From: Gordonia pseudamarae
Lineage (GTDB): Bacteria > Actinomycetota > Actinomycetes > Mycobacteriales > Mycobacteriaceae
Length of the DNA stretch: 64,000 nucleotides
NCBI RefSeq assembly: GCF_025273675.1
Contig: NZ_CP045809.1
Span: forward strand, 4,960,001-5,024,000
Direction: 5' to 3'
This document shows, one piece after another, positions 16,923 to 25,943 of the stretch; within the stretch, counting starts at the first letter, position 1; each line of letters starts with the position of its first letter. The notes beneath the pieces are model-generated. The model was not told where the DNA came from. It did no database searches and saw only the letters and a list, made by a program, of their open reading frames with translations. Made by a program: the position numbers and the translations under genes.

Positions 16923-19900
16923 GTGCCAAAATCGCCGGAAGTGACACCATCGGACGACGTTTCCGCAGGAAGAGCAGACCCCGAAGGCACTGACACCGGT
17001 ATTTCCCGCCCGCGGTTGTACGCGCTCATCGCAACCGTCGCCGGGCTGGTGGCGGTGGCCGCCGGGGTACTGACCCCACTGCTGCCGGTGTCCACGGTGA
17101 CCGCGACGATCACCTGGCCGCAGGGTCAGCAGCTCTCCGACGCGACGCCGTCGGTCACCTCGCCGCTGGTCGCCCAGACCGCCCGTGACCTCGACATCCG
17201 CATTCCGTGCACGTTACTGGCACAGACCCGCGCCGACGCCTCGACGGCGGTGCTGTCGACGATGCCGCCGACCGCACCGCGCGCGAAACCGCTCGGGCTG
17301 GTCGTGACGGCCGGTGCCGAACGGGTCGACGTGTCGATCCGCAACCAGATCCCCGCCCGGCTGGCACGCGAGGACCTGGGCCGCTGCACCGAACTGCACA
17401 TCTGGGCCGACTCGTCCGGCTCCGGCGCCGAATTCACCGCACAGGACGGCGCCGGACTGACCGGCGGAACGACCGACCCCGATTCGCAGCCGCAGATCGC
17501 CGGGATCTTCTCCCAACTGACCACCGAACAGGTGCGAGCCATCGCGGGGCTGTCCGCGCGGATCGTCATCGACAACCGGTTCGATTCGTCGCCGACGGCG
17601 ATCAAATCGCTGGTGATGATCGTCGGTATCCTCGCCGCGATCATCGCACTGATTGCCGTGTGGATGCTCGACCGCATCCACGGCTACCACCGCAGGTTTG
17701 CCCGGTCGGTGAGCCGGACCCGGGCGCTGATTCCCACCCCGGTCGATGCTGCGGTGGGCCTTGCGCTGGTGGGATGGCACTTCCTCGGCGGCGGCACCGC
17801 CGACGACGGATACATCCTCAACATGGGCCGCGACGCCGAACACACCGGTGTGCTGGCCAACTACTACCGCTACTACGGCAGCCCCGAGGCGCCGTTCGAC
17901 TGGTACTACAGCTTCCTCTCGCACTGGGCGCAGATCTCGACGGCGGGCGTCTGGATGCGGCTGCCCGCACTGGTGGCCGGACTGCTGAGCTGGCTGCTGC
18001 TGAGCCGGGTGCTGCTGCCGCGACTGGGCCGCACCGTCCGGCACTCACGGTGGGCGATGCTCACCGGCGCGGCGGTGTTCCTCGCGTTCTGGCTGCCGAT
18101 GTGTTCGGGTCTGCGCGCCGAACCGATCATCGTCGCCGGCACCCTGCTGACCTGGTGGGCGGTCGAGGTGAGCGTGGTGAGCAGACGGGTGCTGCCCGCG
18201 GCGCTGGCCGGTGTGACCGCACTCGCCACGCTCGCCGCCGCACCGCAGGGCATCATCGCCCTGGCCGTGCTGTTCACCGGCGCGCGGCCGATGATCCGCG
18301 CCCTGGTCCGCAGACGCGGTGAGGTGGGCCTGCTGCCGTTGCTGGCGCCGATCGCCGGATCGCTCGCCGCCGTCGTCATCGTGGTGTTCCGCGACCAGAC
18401 GCTGGCGACGGTCGCCGAAGCGGTCCGCATCCGGTACGCCGTCGGACCCACCCTCGCCTGGTATCAGGAGTTCCTGCGCTACTACTTCCTGCTGGTGCCC
18501 TCCCCCGACGGCTCGCTGGTCCGCCGCGCGCCGGTGCTGCTGCTGGTGGCGGCACTGCTGGTGATCCTGGCGATCATGTTGCGCCGCAAACGCATCACCG
18601 GTGTCGACTCGGCGGTGGTGTGGCGGCTGGTGGGGGCCACCCTCATCACGGTCCTGCTGCTCTCGTTCGTACCGACCAAGTGGACGATCCAGTTCGGGGT
18701 GTTCGCCGGGTTCGGCACCGCGCTGGCCGCGCTCGCCTGTGTGGCGGTCGAACAGGCGGCGCGGCGCACGCTGCGCAACTTCTCGCTGTTTGCCGCCGCC
18801 CTGCTGGTCGTGTGCGCGATCGTCAGCGCGGGCCGCAACGCGTGGCCGTGGCCGTATTACTTCGGGATCCCCTGGTTCGACAAGGCGCCGGTGCTGGCCG
18901 GCAAGCAGGTCTCCACCGTGGTGTTGGTGCTGGCCGTGATCGCGCTGCTGGTGGCGCTGTGGCAGCACCTGCGCATCGACTACGTCGACGACGCCGGGTT
19001 CGGCCACGACAAGGAGCACCGGCCCGCGTGGTGGAAGGTGGCGATCGCCTCGTCGCCGATCGCGCTGATCGCCGTCGTCGTGGTGCTGGCCCAGCTGGCG
19101 GTGTTCGCCAAGGCCGCGGTCGACCGGCAGGACACGTTCAGCATCTTCGGCACCAACGTGTCGGCGCTGCGCGGCGACACCTGTGGCATGGCCGACGACG
19201 TGCTCGTCGAACCCGACCCGAACAAGGGCATGCTGACGCCCGTCGGCACCCGCGACATCTCCGCCGCGCTGCGCGGAACCGAATCGGTCGGCTTCGACCC
19301 GAACGGTGTCGCCGACGAACTCACCGCGAAGGGCGAGATCCAGCGCCAGGGCGCGATGCACGCCTCCGGCGACCTGACGACGGGCCTGGTCTCGTACTCG
19401 GTCAACCCGGGCACCACCGGCGGCACCGGGCCGCGCGGCATCAACGGCAGCACCGCCGCACTGCCGTTCGGTCTGGACCCGGCGAGCACCCCGGTCCTCG
19501 GTTCGGCCGATGCGACCGGTACGGCCCGGCTGACCACCGGCATGTACCGGCTGCCCGAACGGCGTTCGGGTGACGAGCCGCTGATCGTGATCTCCGCCGC
19601 CGGTGCCATCGCCACCCCGGACCGCGACGGCGTGGTCAGCTCCGGGCAGTCGCTGACCGTCGAGTTCGGCAACGCCGAGAACGGCAGGTTCGTGCAGGTC
19701 GGTCGTCCCGCACAGTTGATCGACGTGTTGCGCAGCAAGGGGCCGTGGCGCAACCTGCGACTGCCGATGGACCGGGTGCCGCGCGATGCGACCGTGCTGC
19801 GATTGGTGGCCAAGGACAACAACCTCGATCCCGCCCAGTGGCTGGCCGTGACGCCGCCGCGACTCGCACAGCTCAAAACCCTGCACGAGGTGGTCGGATC

Positions 19901-20270
19901 GTCCGATCCGGCCCTGATCGACTTCATGGTGGGTGCGGTGTTCGCCTGCCAGCGGCCGATGTCCTCGACCGACGGTGTGAGTGAGATCCCCCGGTGGCGG
20001 ATCCTGCCCGACACCACCACCGCCGGCCTGCAATCGCGGACCTGGATGTCGGTCAACGGGGGCGGTCCGCTCGCCGTGGTGGAGGCGTTGACCACGCCGA
20101 TGTCGCTGGCGACGTACCTGCGCAACGACTGGTACCAGGACTGGGGTGACCTGCAGCGTCTCCACCCGCTCGACGACGCCGCCGTGCCCGCCGCGGTGAC
20201 CTCCGGTACCGAGTCGACGTGGGGCTGGTCGCGCCCGGGACCGATCCGGGTGGTGGCCGACGATGAGTGA
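16923..20270 (+). CDS. embA: Arabinosyltransferase, EmbA-type (emb paralogue 4)
   Basis: A 1115-residue Emb-family enzyme, probably the orthologue of EmbA. The catalytic loop is ADDGYILNM (Asp294-Asp295), followed by NYYRYYGSPEAPFDWYY and STAGVWMRLPALVAG, close to what I recall of mycobacterial EmbA. The C-terminal domain carries INGSTAALPFGLDPASTPVLGS, FACQRPMSSTDGVSEIPRWRI and ends WGWSRPGPIRV. The open frame extends upstream to 16347 through the emb3 end, but the GTG at 16923 behind the TACGAT box is the plausible start. Its stop overlaps the emb5 start by 8 nt, giving a second coupled A+B pair. Confidence 0.92.
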   Translation: MPKSPEVTPSDDVSAGRADPEGTDTGISRPRLYALIATVAGLVAVAAGVLTPLLPVSTVTATITWPQGQQLSDATPSVTSPLVAQTARDLDIRIPCTLLAQTRADASTAVLSTMPPTAPRAKPLGLVVTAGAERVDVSIRNQIPARLAREDLGRCTELHIWADSSGSGAEFTAQDGAGLTGGTTDPDSQPQIAGIFSQLTTEQVRAIAGLSARIVIDNRFDSSPTAIKSLVMIVGILAAIIALIAVWMLDRIHGYHRRFARSVSRTRALIPTPVDAAVGLALVGWHFLGGGTADDGYILNMGRDAEHTGVLANYYRYYGSPEAPFDWYYSFLSHWAQISTAGVWMRLPALVAGLLSWLLLSRVLLPRLGRTVRHSRWAMLTGAAVFLAFWLPMCSGLRAEPIIVAGTLLTWWAVEVSVVSRRVLPAALAGVTALATLAAAPQGIIALAVLFTGARPMIRALVRRRGEVGLLPLLAPIAGSLAAVVIVVFRDQTLATVAEAVRIRYAVGPTLAWYQEFLRYYFLLVPSPDGSLVRRAPVLLLVAALLVILAIMLRRKRITGVDSAVVWRLVGATLITVLLLSFVPTKWTIQFGVFAGFGTALAALACVAVEQAARRTLRNFSLFAAALLVVCAIVSAGRNAWPWPYYFGIPWFDKAPVLAGKQVSTVVLVLAVIALLVALWQHLRIDYVDDAGFGHDKEHRPAWWKVAIASSPIALIAVVVVLAQLAVFAKAAVDRQDTFSIFGTNVSALRGDTCGMADDVLVEPDPNKGMLTPVGTRDISAALRGTESVGFDPNGVADELTAKGEIQRQGAMHASGDLTTGLVSYSVNPGTTGGTGPRGINGSTAALPFGLDPASTPVLGSADATGTARLTTGMYRLPERRSGDEPLIVISAAGAIATPDRDGVVSSGQSLTVEFGNAENGRFVQVGRPAQLIDVLRSKGPWRNLRLPMDRVPRDATVLRLVAKDNNLDPAQWLAVTPPRLAQLKTLHEVVGSSDPALIDFMVGAVFACQRPMSSTDGVSEIPRWRILPDTTTAGLQSRTWMSVNGGGPLAVVEALTTPMSLATYLRNDWYQDWGDLQRLHPLDDAAVPAAVTSGTESTWGWSRPGPIRVVADDE

Positions 20271-23200
20271 TTCACCCAAAACAGGCGATTCAGGCGCACG
20301 CGATGCGGATGCGAACGACGAGAGGACTTCGCCGGTGAGCGAGAAAACAGCCCCGGTGGGTTCGAAAGCGGTGGGTTCGAAAGCGGTGGGTTCGGGAGCG
20401 GTGGGTTCGGGAGCGGCTGCCGACCGCTGGGAACGGCTGGCACCCAGGGCCCGCATCGTCGCGGTCGTCGCCGGGATCGTGGGCGTGCTGGCGGCGGTGC
20501 TGAGCCCGATCCTGCCCGTCGACTACACCAAGGCCGAGCTGTCGTGGCCCCAGAGCAGTTCGGTCGAGTCCGGGGCGGCGGGAACCCTCAATGTGGCGGC
20601 ACCGACGGTGTCCTTCGTTCCGGTCACGATGGATCTGTCGGTACCGTGTTCGCTCGGAGCCATGCTGCCCGCAACCGGCGGGGTACTGCTGTCGACGGTG
20701 CCCGAGAACGGGGCCGAAGCGGCCAAGGTGGGCCTGTTCGTTCGCGTCACCGCCGACTCCCTCCAGGTCACCTCGCGCAACATGGTGCTCCTCGATGCGC
20801 CACGCGCACAGGCGCAGTCGACGCCGGGCTGCGCGGTCAACATCCGTGGCGGCGAGGACGGCGTACACGGCAGTATCTCGAATCTTCCTCCCACCGAGGA
20901 TGGTTCGCCGCACGCCTTCGACATCGACGACCCCAACAAGCGGCCGCAGCTGATCGGTGTGTACACCTCGCTGCCGGCCGACACCCCCACCGACGGGCTG
21001 TCGTTCCACGCGACCCTCGACACCCGCTTCATCTCCACCCCCACCTCGCTCAAGTTCTGGGTGCTGGTTCTCGGTATCGCCGCCACGATCCTGTCGATCC
21101 TGGCGTTGGCCGTCCTCGATGCCCGTGACGGTCGGCGGTTCGCGTTCCGGAGGCCCGGGCCGCTGCGCCTGCCCACCGGCAGGTGGCGCCCCCGCTGGGT
21201 CGACGGCTTCGTCGCCGGCATCCTGCTGGTGTGGCTGTTCGTCGGTGCCAACACCGCCGACGACGGCTACCAGGTGACCGTGGGCCGCATCGCGAAGGAC
21301 GCGGGCTACCTCGACAACTACTACCGGTACTTCGGCGCGCCGCAGGATCCGTTCGGCTGGCACTACCACTATCTGTCGTTGTGGATGCAGGTCAGCACCG
21401 CGACCCCGTGGCTGCGGCTGTTGCCGTTCATCTTCGCGCTGGCCTCGTGGGTGCTCATCTCGCGCTTCGCGATTCCGCGTCTGGGCCGGGCGGTGCGGCA
21501 GTCGACACCCGCGCTGTGGGCAGCGGCGCTGGTGTTCCTGGCGGTGTGGATGCCGTACAACAACGGCCTGCGCGTGGAGCCGCTGATCGCACTCGGCGCC
21601 CTGTTCACCTGGGTGTGCGTGGAACGCTCCATCGCCACCGGCCGGTTCCTGCCGCTGACGATCGGCATCATGGCGGCCGCGCTGACGTTGACCGCGCACC
21701 CGACCGGTGTGATGGCCGCGGTGGCACTGCTCGCCGGGCTGCGCCCGTCGCTGCGCCGCTTCATGGCCCGGCGCGAACGTGACGGCGTCCTGCCGCTGCT
21801 GATGCCGATCCTCGCCTCTGGTCTGGCGATCCTGTACCTGATCTTCGCCGATCAGGCGCTCGCACCGATCCTCGAAGGTGTCGGGGTGAACGGCGAGGTC
21901 GGCCCCACCAACAAGTGGTGGGAGGAGCCGCTGCGCTACTACATGCTGATGAACCCGACCGCCGACGGTTCGATCGCCCGGCGATTCGGGATACTGATCA
22001 CCTTCGTCTGCGTGATCCTCGTGGTGATCATGCTGCTCAACCGCAGGCGGCTCAGCGGAATTGCGACCGCGCCGACGTGGCGGCTGGTGGCGATGGCGAT
22101 CGGTTGCACCGCGCTGCTCGCCTTCCAGCCCACCAAGTGGACCCACCAGATGGGCATCTACGCGGCGATCGCCGGTGCGCTGGCCGCCGTGGCCACCGCG
22201 TGCGCCGACCGCGCCATCATGCGGCGCCGACGCAACCGGACCCTGTTCGCCGCGGCGTGCGTGTACGTTCTGGCCGTGGCGTTCTCGGGCCGCAACCAGT
22301 GGTGGTACGTGGGCAACTACGGTATGCCGTGGCGCGACAGCACCCCCGAGATCAAGGGCATCACCTTCGCCTCGGTGATGCTGGTCGTGGCGGCCGGCCT
22401 GACCGCTCTCGGTGTGTGGCAGCACTTCCGGGACGACTACGTGCCTGCCGACCGGCGCGGGGGAAAGCCCACCGGGGTCTTCTCGCGGCTGCGCAGTCCG
22501 TCCCTGATCGCGGTATCCGCGGTGATGCTGGCCTTTACCCTGGTCAGCTTCGCCAAGGCCGATCTGACACAGCGTCATTCATGGTCATGGGGCAAGTCGA
22601 ACGTGGATGCGCTGCGCGGCAGGCCGTGCGCGCTGGCCGAGGCCGTGCTGGTCGAGAACAAGCCGAACGACGGCCTGCTCACCCCGGCCACGGTTGCCGG
22701 ACAACGCAACCTGACTCCCGGCGCGGCGCTGGCGGGCGACGAGATGACCGGCTTCGACCCGAACGGGGTGGGCACCGATCTCGCCGCCGACGAGTCGAAT
22801 GCGGCACGGACCGAGGTCGACCGCTCGCAGTCCGACCCGTCCACCCAATCCGACTCGGCGGACCCGGACGCGACCGGCCAGGACGCCGACGGCACCGACA
22901 CCGATACCGATGGCACGGGCACCGGCGAGAACACCGGCAGCTCCACAGACACCGCGGGCGGCACCGGAGAGCGGGTCGGCGTCAACGGATCCCGGCAGCA
23001 GCTGCCGTTCGGGTTGTCCCCCACCACGACCCCGATCCTCGGCACGTACGGAACCCCCGGCGGCGCCGGTCATCTGGTGTCGGCGTGGTATCAGATGCCC
23101 GAACGTACCGCCGATCGTCCGCTGATCACGATGTCGGTGGCCGGTCAGGTGGAGTACGTCGACGACCTGTCGGTGACCCACAAGGGACAGACCGTGCGGC

Positions 23201-23802
23201 TCGAATACGGCCGGGTCGAATCCGACGGATCGGTGACACCGGTGGGCCGGCAGGTGCCGCTGGACACCGACTACGCCCCCGAATGGCGAAACCTGCGCTT
23301 CCCGCTCGAGCAGGCACCGCCGCGTGCGACCGTGCTGCGGGTGGTCGCCGACGACACCTCCGCGGTGCCCGATCAGTGGTTGGCGATCACACCGCCGCGC
23401 ATGTCGACGATGGTGGTCCTCACCGACCTGGTCGGCAAGACCGATCCGGTGCTCCTGGACTGGTCGGTGGCATTGGCGTTCCCGTGCCAGCGACCGGCCC
23501 GCGCCCGGTACGGGGTCCTGGAAACCCCGCTGTGGCGCATCGCCCCCGACCGGATCGGCGAGGAGATCAACTCGCAGCGCTGGATGGCCGGCGACTACGG
23601 CGGTCCGCTCGGCATCATCGAGAACGAACTGTCGCCGACGGTCCTGCCGTCGTACCTGCGCAACGACTGGGCCCGTGACTGGGGTTCGATCATGAGCCTG
23701 GAACCGCTTGTGCCGCAGCGCACCGCCGACCTGACCATCAGCACCGACACCCATCACGGGTTGTGGTCACCGGGTTCGATGCGGGCGGTCCGCAACAACT
23801 GA
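20263..23802 (+). CDS. embB: Arabinosyltransferase, EmbB-type (emb paralogue 5)
   Basis: A 1179-residue Emb-family enzyme, last in the array and probably the EmbB orthologue by position. A hydrophilic N-terminal extension of about 60 residues contains the repeat VGSKAVGSKAVGSGAVGSGA. The catalytic loop is NTADDGYQVTVGR (Asp333-Asp334), with Val340 at the Met306-equivalent position and Gln337 at the Ile303-equivalent position. NYYRYFGAPQDPFGWHY follows, with Gln replacing Glu327. A 50-residue Asp/Thr/Ser/Gly-rich linker (nt 22795-22975) precedes GVNGSRQQLPFGL in the C-terminal domain, which ends LWSPGSMRAVRNN. A long hairpin follows. Confidence 0.92.
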   Translation: MSDSPKTGDSGARDADANDERTSPVSEKTAPVGSKAVGSKAVGSGAVGSGAAADRWERLAPRARIVAVVAGIVGVLAAVLSPILPVDYTKAELSWPQSSSVESGAAGTLNVAAPTVSFVPVTMDLSVPCSLGAMLPATGGVLLSTVPENGAEAAKVGLFVRVTADSLQVTSRNMVLLDAPRAQAQSTPGCAVNIRGGEDGVHGSISNLPPTEDGSPHAFDIDDPNKRPQLIGVYTSLPADTPTDGLSFHATLDTRFISTPTSLKFWVLVLGIAATILSILALAVLDARDGRRFAFRRPGPLRLPTGRWRPRWVDGFVAGILLVWLFVGANTADDGYQVTVGRIAKDAGYLDNYYRYFGAPQDPFGWHYHYLSLWMQVSTATPWLRLLPFIFALASWVLISRFAIPRLGRAVRQSTPALWAAALVFLAVWMPYNNGLRVEPLIALGALFTWVCVERSIATGRFLPLTIGIMAAALTLTAHPTGVMAAVALLAGLRPSLRRFMARRERDGVLPLLMPILASGLAILYLIFADQALAPILEGVGVNGEVGPTNKWWEEPLRYYMLMNPTADGSIARRFGILITFVCVILVVIMLLNRRRLSGIATAPTWRLVAMAIGCTALLAFQPTKWTHQMGIYAAIAGALAAVATACADRAIMRRRRNRTLFAAACVYVLAVAFSGRNQWWYVGNYGMPWRDSTPEIKGITFASVMLVVAAGLTALGVWQHFRDDYVPADRRGGKPTGVFSRLRSPSLIAVSAVMLAFTLVSFAKADLTQRHSWSWGKSNVDALRGRPCALAEAVLVENKPNDGLLTPATVAGQRNLTPGAALAGDEMTGFDPNGVGTDLAADESNAARTEVDRSQSDPSTQSDSADPDATGQDADGTDTDTDGTGTGENTGSSTDTAGGTGERVGVNGSRQQLPFGLSPTTTPILGTYGTPGGAGHLVSAWYQMPERTADRPLITMSVAGQVEYVDDLSVTHKGQTVRLEYGRVESDGSVTPVGRQVPLDTDYAPEWRNLRFPLEQAPPRATVLRVVADDTSAVPDQWLAITPPRMSTMVVLTDLVGKTDPVLLDWSVALAFPCQRPARARYGVLETPLWRIAPDRIGEEINSQRWMAGDYGGPLGIIENELSPTVLPSYLRNDWARDWGSIMSLEPLVPQRTADLTISTDTHHGLWSPGSMRAVRNN

Positions 23803-23803
23803 G

Positions 23804-23850
23804 TTGAGTTTGCTGTTGGTCCCGGATTCCGGGACCAACAGCAAACTCAG
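23804..23850. terminator. Hairpin terminator after the emb array
   Basis: Left arm 23806-23826 starts GAGTTTGCTGTTGGTCCCGG and right arm 23828-23848 is its exact reverse complement around a single central T, so the real loop will be a few bases. One more A-T pair extends the stem. It lies between emb5 and the convergent gene ending at 23965 and may serve both. Confidence 0.85.
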
Positions 23851-23964
23851 TTGCCGAACCTGTCAACAACCGGCGGCAAACATCCCGACTGAAAATACCC
23901 GGGACAGAACGAGACTGCGTTCAATACGTCTTCAGGAGATTGATCCGCCGATCATCAGTCACGT

Positions 23965-24492
23965 TTACCCGACGTCGGGCGTGTTGTACGTGAGTCGGAG
24001 TGTCTGCCTGAAAACCGGGTTCACGGCCGACACCGTGAACACGTCACTGATCGCCGACCATTTGCCGGGCCCAATTGAGCCACTTGCCCATGCGTTGACG
24101 GAATAGCGTTGATATGCCTTCAACCCGGTGATGGTGAACTTGTAGGAGACCTGCCGCCCCTGGCCACCGACGTATACCGAGGTCAGCACCCCGCCGACCT
24201 TGGTGATCTTGTAGTCAGTTGTACCCCCGAAGGGGGATTCAATCTGCTGGTCGACCTTGTCAACGCGCCACAACTGCGCAACTGGCACACCTCTCCCCGC
24301 GATGCTCTGCACCGTGATCTCGGCGGAATAGCGACCAACAACGTTGATGCCGTCGCCGAGCTTCGGGGTGACCGGCCGCACCTTCGATTCGGGCTTGAGC
24401 GGTGCTGCACCGGCGTCGCCGGCCAGAGCGGTGACCCCGCCCGCGAGCAGTAGCAGTACACCAGCCAACAGTGATGTCCATAGTCGAATCAT
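23965..24492 (-). CDS. Small secreted protein of unknown function (A)
   Basis: A 175-residue protein with a clear signal peptide (MIRLWTSLLAGVLLLLAGG, cleavage probably near AGDAGA-AP). The mature part is all-beta in character, with segments such as VSYKFTITGLKAYQRYSVNAW and DVFTVSAVNPVFRQTL, suggesting an Ig- or fibronectin-like sandwich. It has no cysteine. I chose the ATG at 24492 because GGAGGAG lies 5 nt upstream and the signal peptide begins there; the frame stays open further upstream. I do not recognise the family. A palindromic motif shared with two other secreted-protein genes lies 68 nt before the start. Confidence 0.75.
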   Translation of the reverse strand: MIRLWTSLLAGVLLLLAGGVTALAGDAGAAPLKPESKVRPVTPKLGDGINVVGRYSAEITVQSIAGRGVPVAQLWRVDKVDQQIESPFGGTTDYKITKVGGVLTSVYVGGQGRQVSYKFTITGLKAYQRYSVNAWASGSIGPGKWSAISDVFTVSAVNPVFRQTLRLTYNTPDVG

Positions 24493-24560
24493 CAGAACTC
24501 CTCCAAGTCGAGCTGTACTCGTGATTCTCATCATCCCGGCCACCTCCACCGATGGCACCA

Positions 24561-24579
24561 GTAGTCGACTACTCGAATC
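24561..24579 (-). promoter_or_regulatory. Shared palindromic promoter motif, copy A
   Basis: On the minus strand this reads GATTCGAGTAGTCGACTAC. It contains the palindrome AGTAGTCGACTACT and lies 68 nt upstream of the ATG of secreted protein A. Identical 19-mers precede the genes starting at 25353 and 54087. The layout GGATTC-N15-GGTGCC resembles an ECF sigma-factor promoter with the palindrome as spacer. Confidence 0.7.
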
Positions 24580-24705
24580 CGGGAGAGCCCGGTGGCGCGC
24601 CGAGGGGTTTCGCTTCCTACTCCCGACAAGACGTCCGAGTGTTCGTGGGACACCCGGACGCCTTCTCGATTGCACCATCCTGTAACGGGTTCGTGGGGCG
24701 TGACA

Positions 24706-25353
24706 TCAACTGCCGAAGATGCCCTCGAGACTGCCCCAGGCGTCTGCCTTCGGCTGCTCCTTCGGCGCTTCCTTGGGTGTGCCCTTCGGTTTACCGTCAA
24801 TGACATCCTTGGGTATCCGAATGCCGGGCTTAATCGGTTTGACCTTGAGATCGATGAGCTTCTGTGTGTTGTTCTCGGGCTCCTTTTTCGGTGGATTAGA
24901 AGTGGTGGAACTCCCGATCCAAAACTTTGATGAGTGCTGCTTTTTGATGGATATCAAACTCGTATCTCCGATGAATATTTTACCCGGATTTTTGTACCCA
25001 TAGCAATCGCCACTGGCGGTGTATTCACCTGGACTGAAAGCGATCGCACTCCGTCCTCCCACAGGGGGACTCGGATAGTTTCCGATCTCGCGTGCTGCCA
25101 CTATACGCGTTGTCTTGTTTGCACCGACGCTTGTCACATACATATTGCATGTAAAGTGATCGGTGCCCGTGACGCTTTGATTGACTATGTAATAGGACAC
25201 TGTCCGGTCAGCGTTGGCGCCAACGCTCATGAACACCTTGCCGTTCCCGAACGGCTCGGTGAATTCAAAATTTGTGGCATTCGCGGCAGGCACCCCGAAT
25301 ATGCTTAGACCACCGAACAGCAACAGAACTGTGGTGATGTATCGTCCGCCCAT
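24706..25353 (-). CDS. Small secreted protein of unknown function (B)
   Basis: A 215-residue protein with a signal peptide (MGGRYITTVLLLFGGLSIFG, cleavage near ANA-TNF). The mature domain (residues about 27-140) has two cysteines (HFTCNMYV and GDCYGYKN) that could form a disulfide. A Pro/Lys-rich tail follows from about residue 150 (NPPKKEPENNTQK, GKPKGTPKEAPKEQPK). GC content is visibly lower than in the neighbouring cell-wall genes, hinting at a different origin. The ATG has AAGGAGTG upstream. I do not recognise the family. The shared motif lies 73 nt upstream of the start. Confidence 0.75.
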   Translation of the reverse strand: MGGRYITTVLLLFGGLSIFGVPAANATNFEFTEPFGNGKVFMSVGANADRTVSYYIVNQSVTGTDHFTCNMYVTSVGANKTTRIVAAREIGNYPSPPVGGRSAIAFSPGEYTASGDCYGYKNPGKIFIGDTSLISIKKQHSSKFWIGSSTTSNPPKKEPENNTQKLIDLKVKPIKPGIRIPKDVIDGKPKGTPKEAPKEQPKADAWGSLEGIFGS

Positions 25354-25426
25354 CTGATCTGCACTCCTTGAATATTGTGGGACTCGTGTTCGGAAACGCT
25401 ACTGCGAGTCGGTGCCGATGCAACGG

Positions 25427-25445
25427 GTAGTCGACTACTCGAATC
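25427..25445 (-). promoter_or_regulatory. Shared palindromic promoter motif, copy B
   Basis: Minus strand GATTCGAGTAGTCGACTAC, identical over 19 bases to copies A and C, 73 nt before the ATG of secreted protein B. CGTTGC follows 15 nt after the GATTC box. The transposase remnant begins immediately on the other side. Confidence 0.7.
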
Positions 25446-25870
25446 TGCGCGACCGGCGGCGCGGTGGACTGTTTGATGTGTGGCGCTTTCACGCGTTCTT
25501 CACCACCAGCGACCTCGACACCGTCACCGCCGACAAAACCCACCGCGACCACGCGATCATCGAGCAGGTTCACGCCGACCAGAAATCCTCGGCGTTGGCG
25601 CATCTGCCGTCGGGGAAGTTCTGCGCGAATGCCGCGTGGCTGGTGTGTGCGGTCATCGCATTCAACCTCGCCCGCGCCGCGGCGACCCTGGGCGGGCCAC
25701 GCTTGGCGAAAGCAACCACTCCCACGATCCGGCGCACCCTGATCTGCATACCCGCCTGTATCGCCTCCTCAGCCCGCCGCACCACACTGCACCTACCCAC
25801 CCGATGGCCCTGGGAGCAGGAGTGGGACATGTTGTTCAACAACACAATCAGGCGAAAACACGCATCCTGA
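25446..25870 (+). pseudogene. IS1380-type transposase, C-terminal remnant
   Basis: About 140 codons encode WRFHAFFTTSDLDTVTADKT, then HRDHAIIEQVHADQKSSALA, LPSGKFCANAAWLV and a terminal segment TLHLPTRWPWEQEW. These are the C-terminal part of IS1380-family transposases; the HxxHAIIEQVHAD region carries the final acidic residue of the DDE triad. The N-terminal two thirds is absent and no element ends are seen. There is no start codon of its own. The left edge abuts the promoter motif of secreted protein B, so an old insertion or deletion remodelled this upstream region. Confidence 0.8.
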
Positions 25871-25943
25871 ACCCTAACCCGACCGGCCCACCAGCCCTGA
25901 ACCGAAAACCCAGTGAAACAAGCCGAAATCAGAGATCGGCAAC

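Noticed and set aside
18045..20456. 803-residue open frame on the minus strand opposite emb4 and emb5
   Set aside because: Very Arg/Gly/His/Gln-rich translation with no motif, lying wholly opposite well-supported genes; a shadow caused by high GC.
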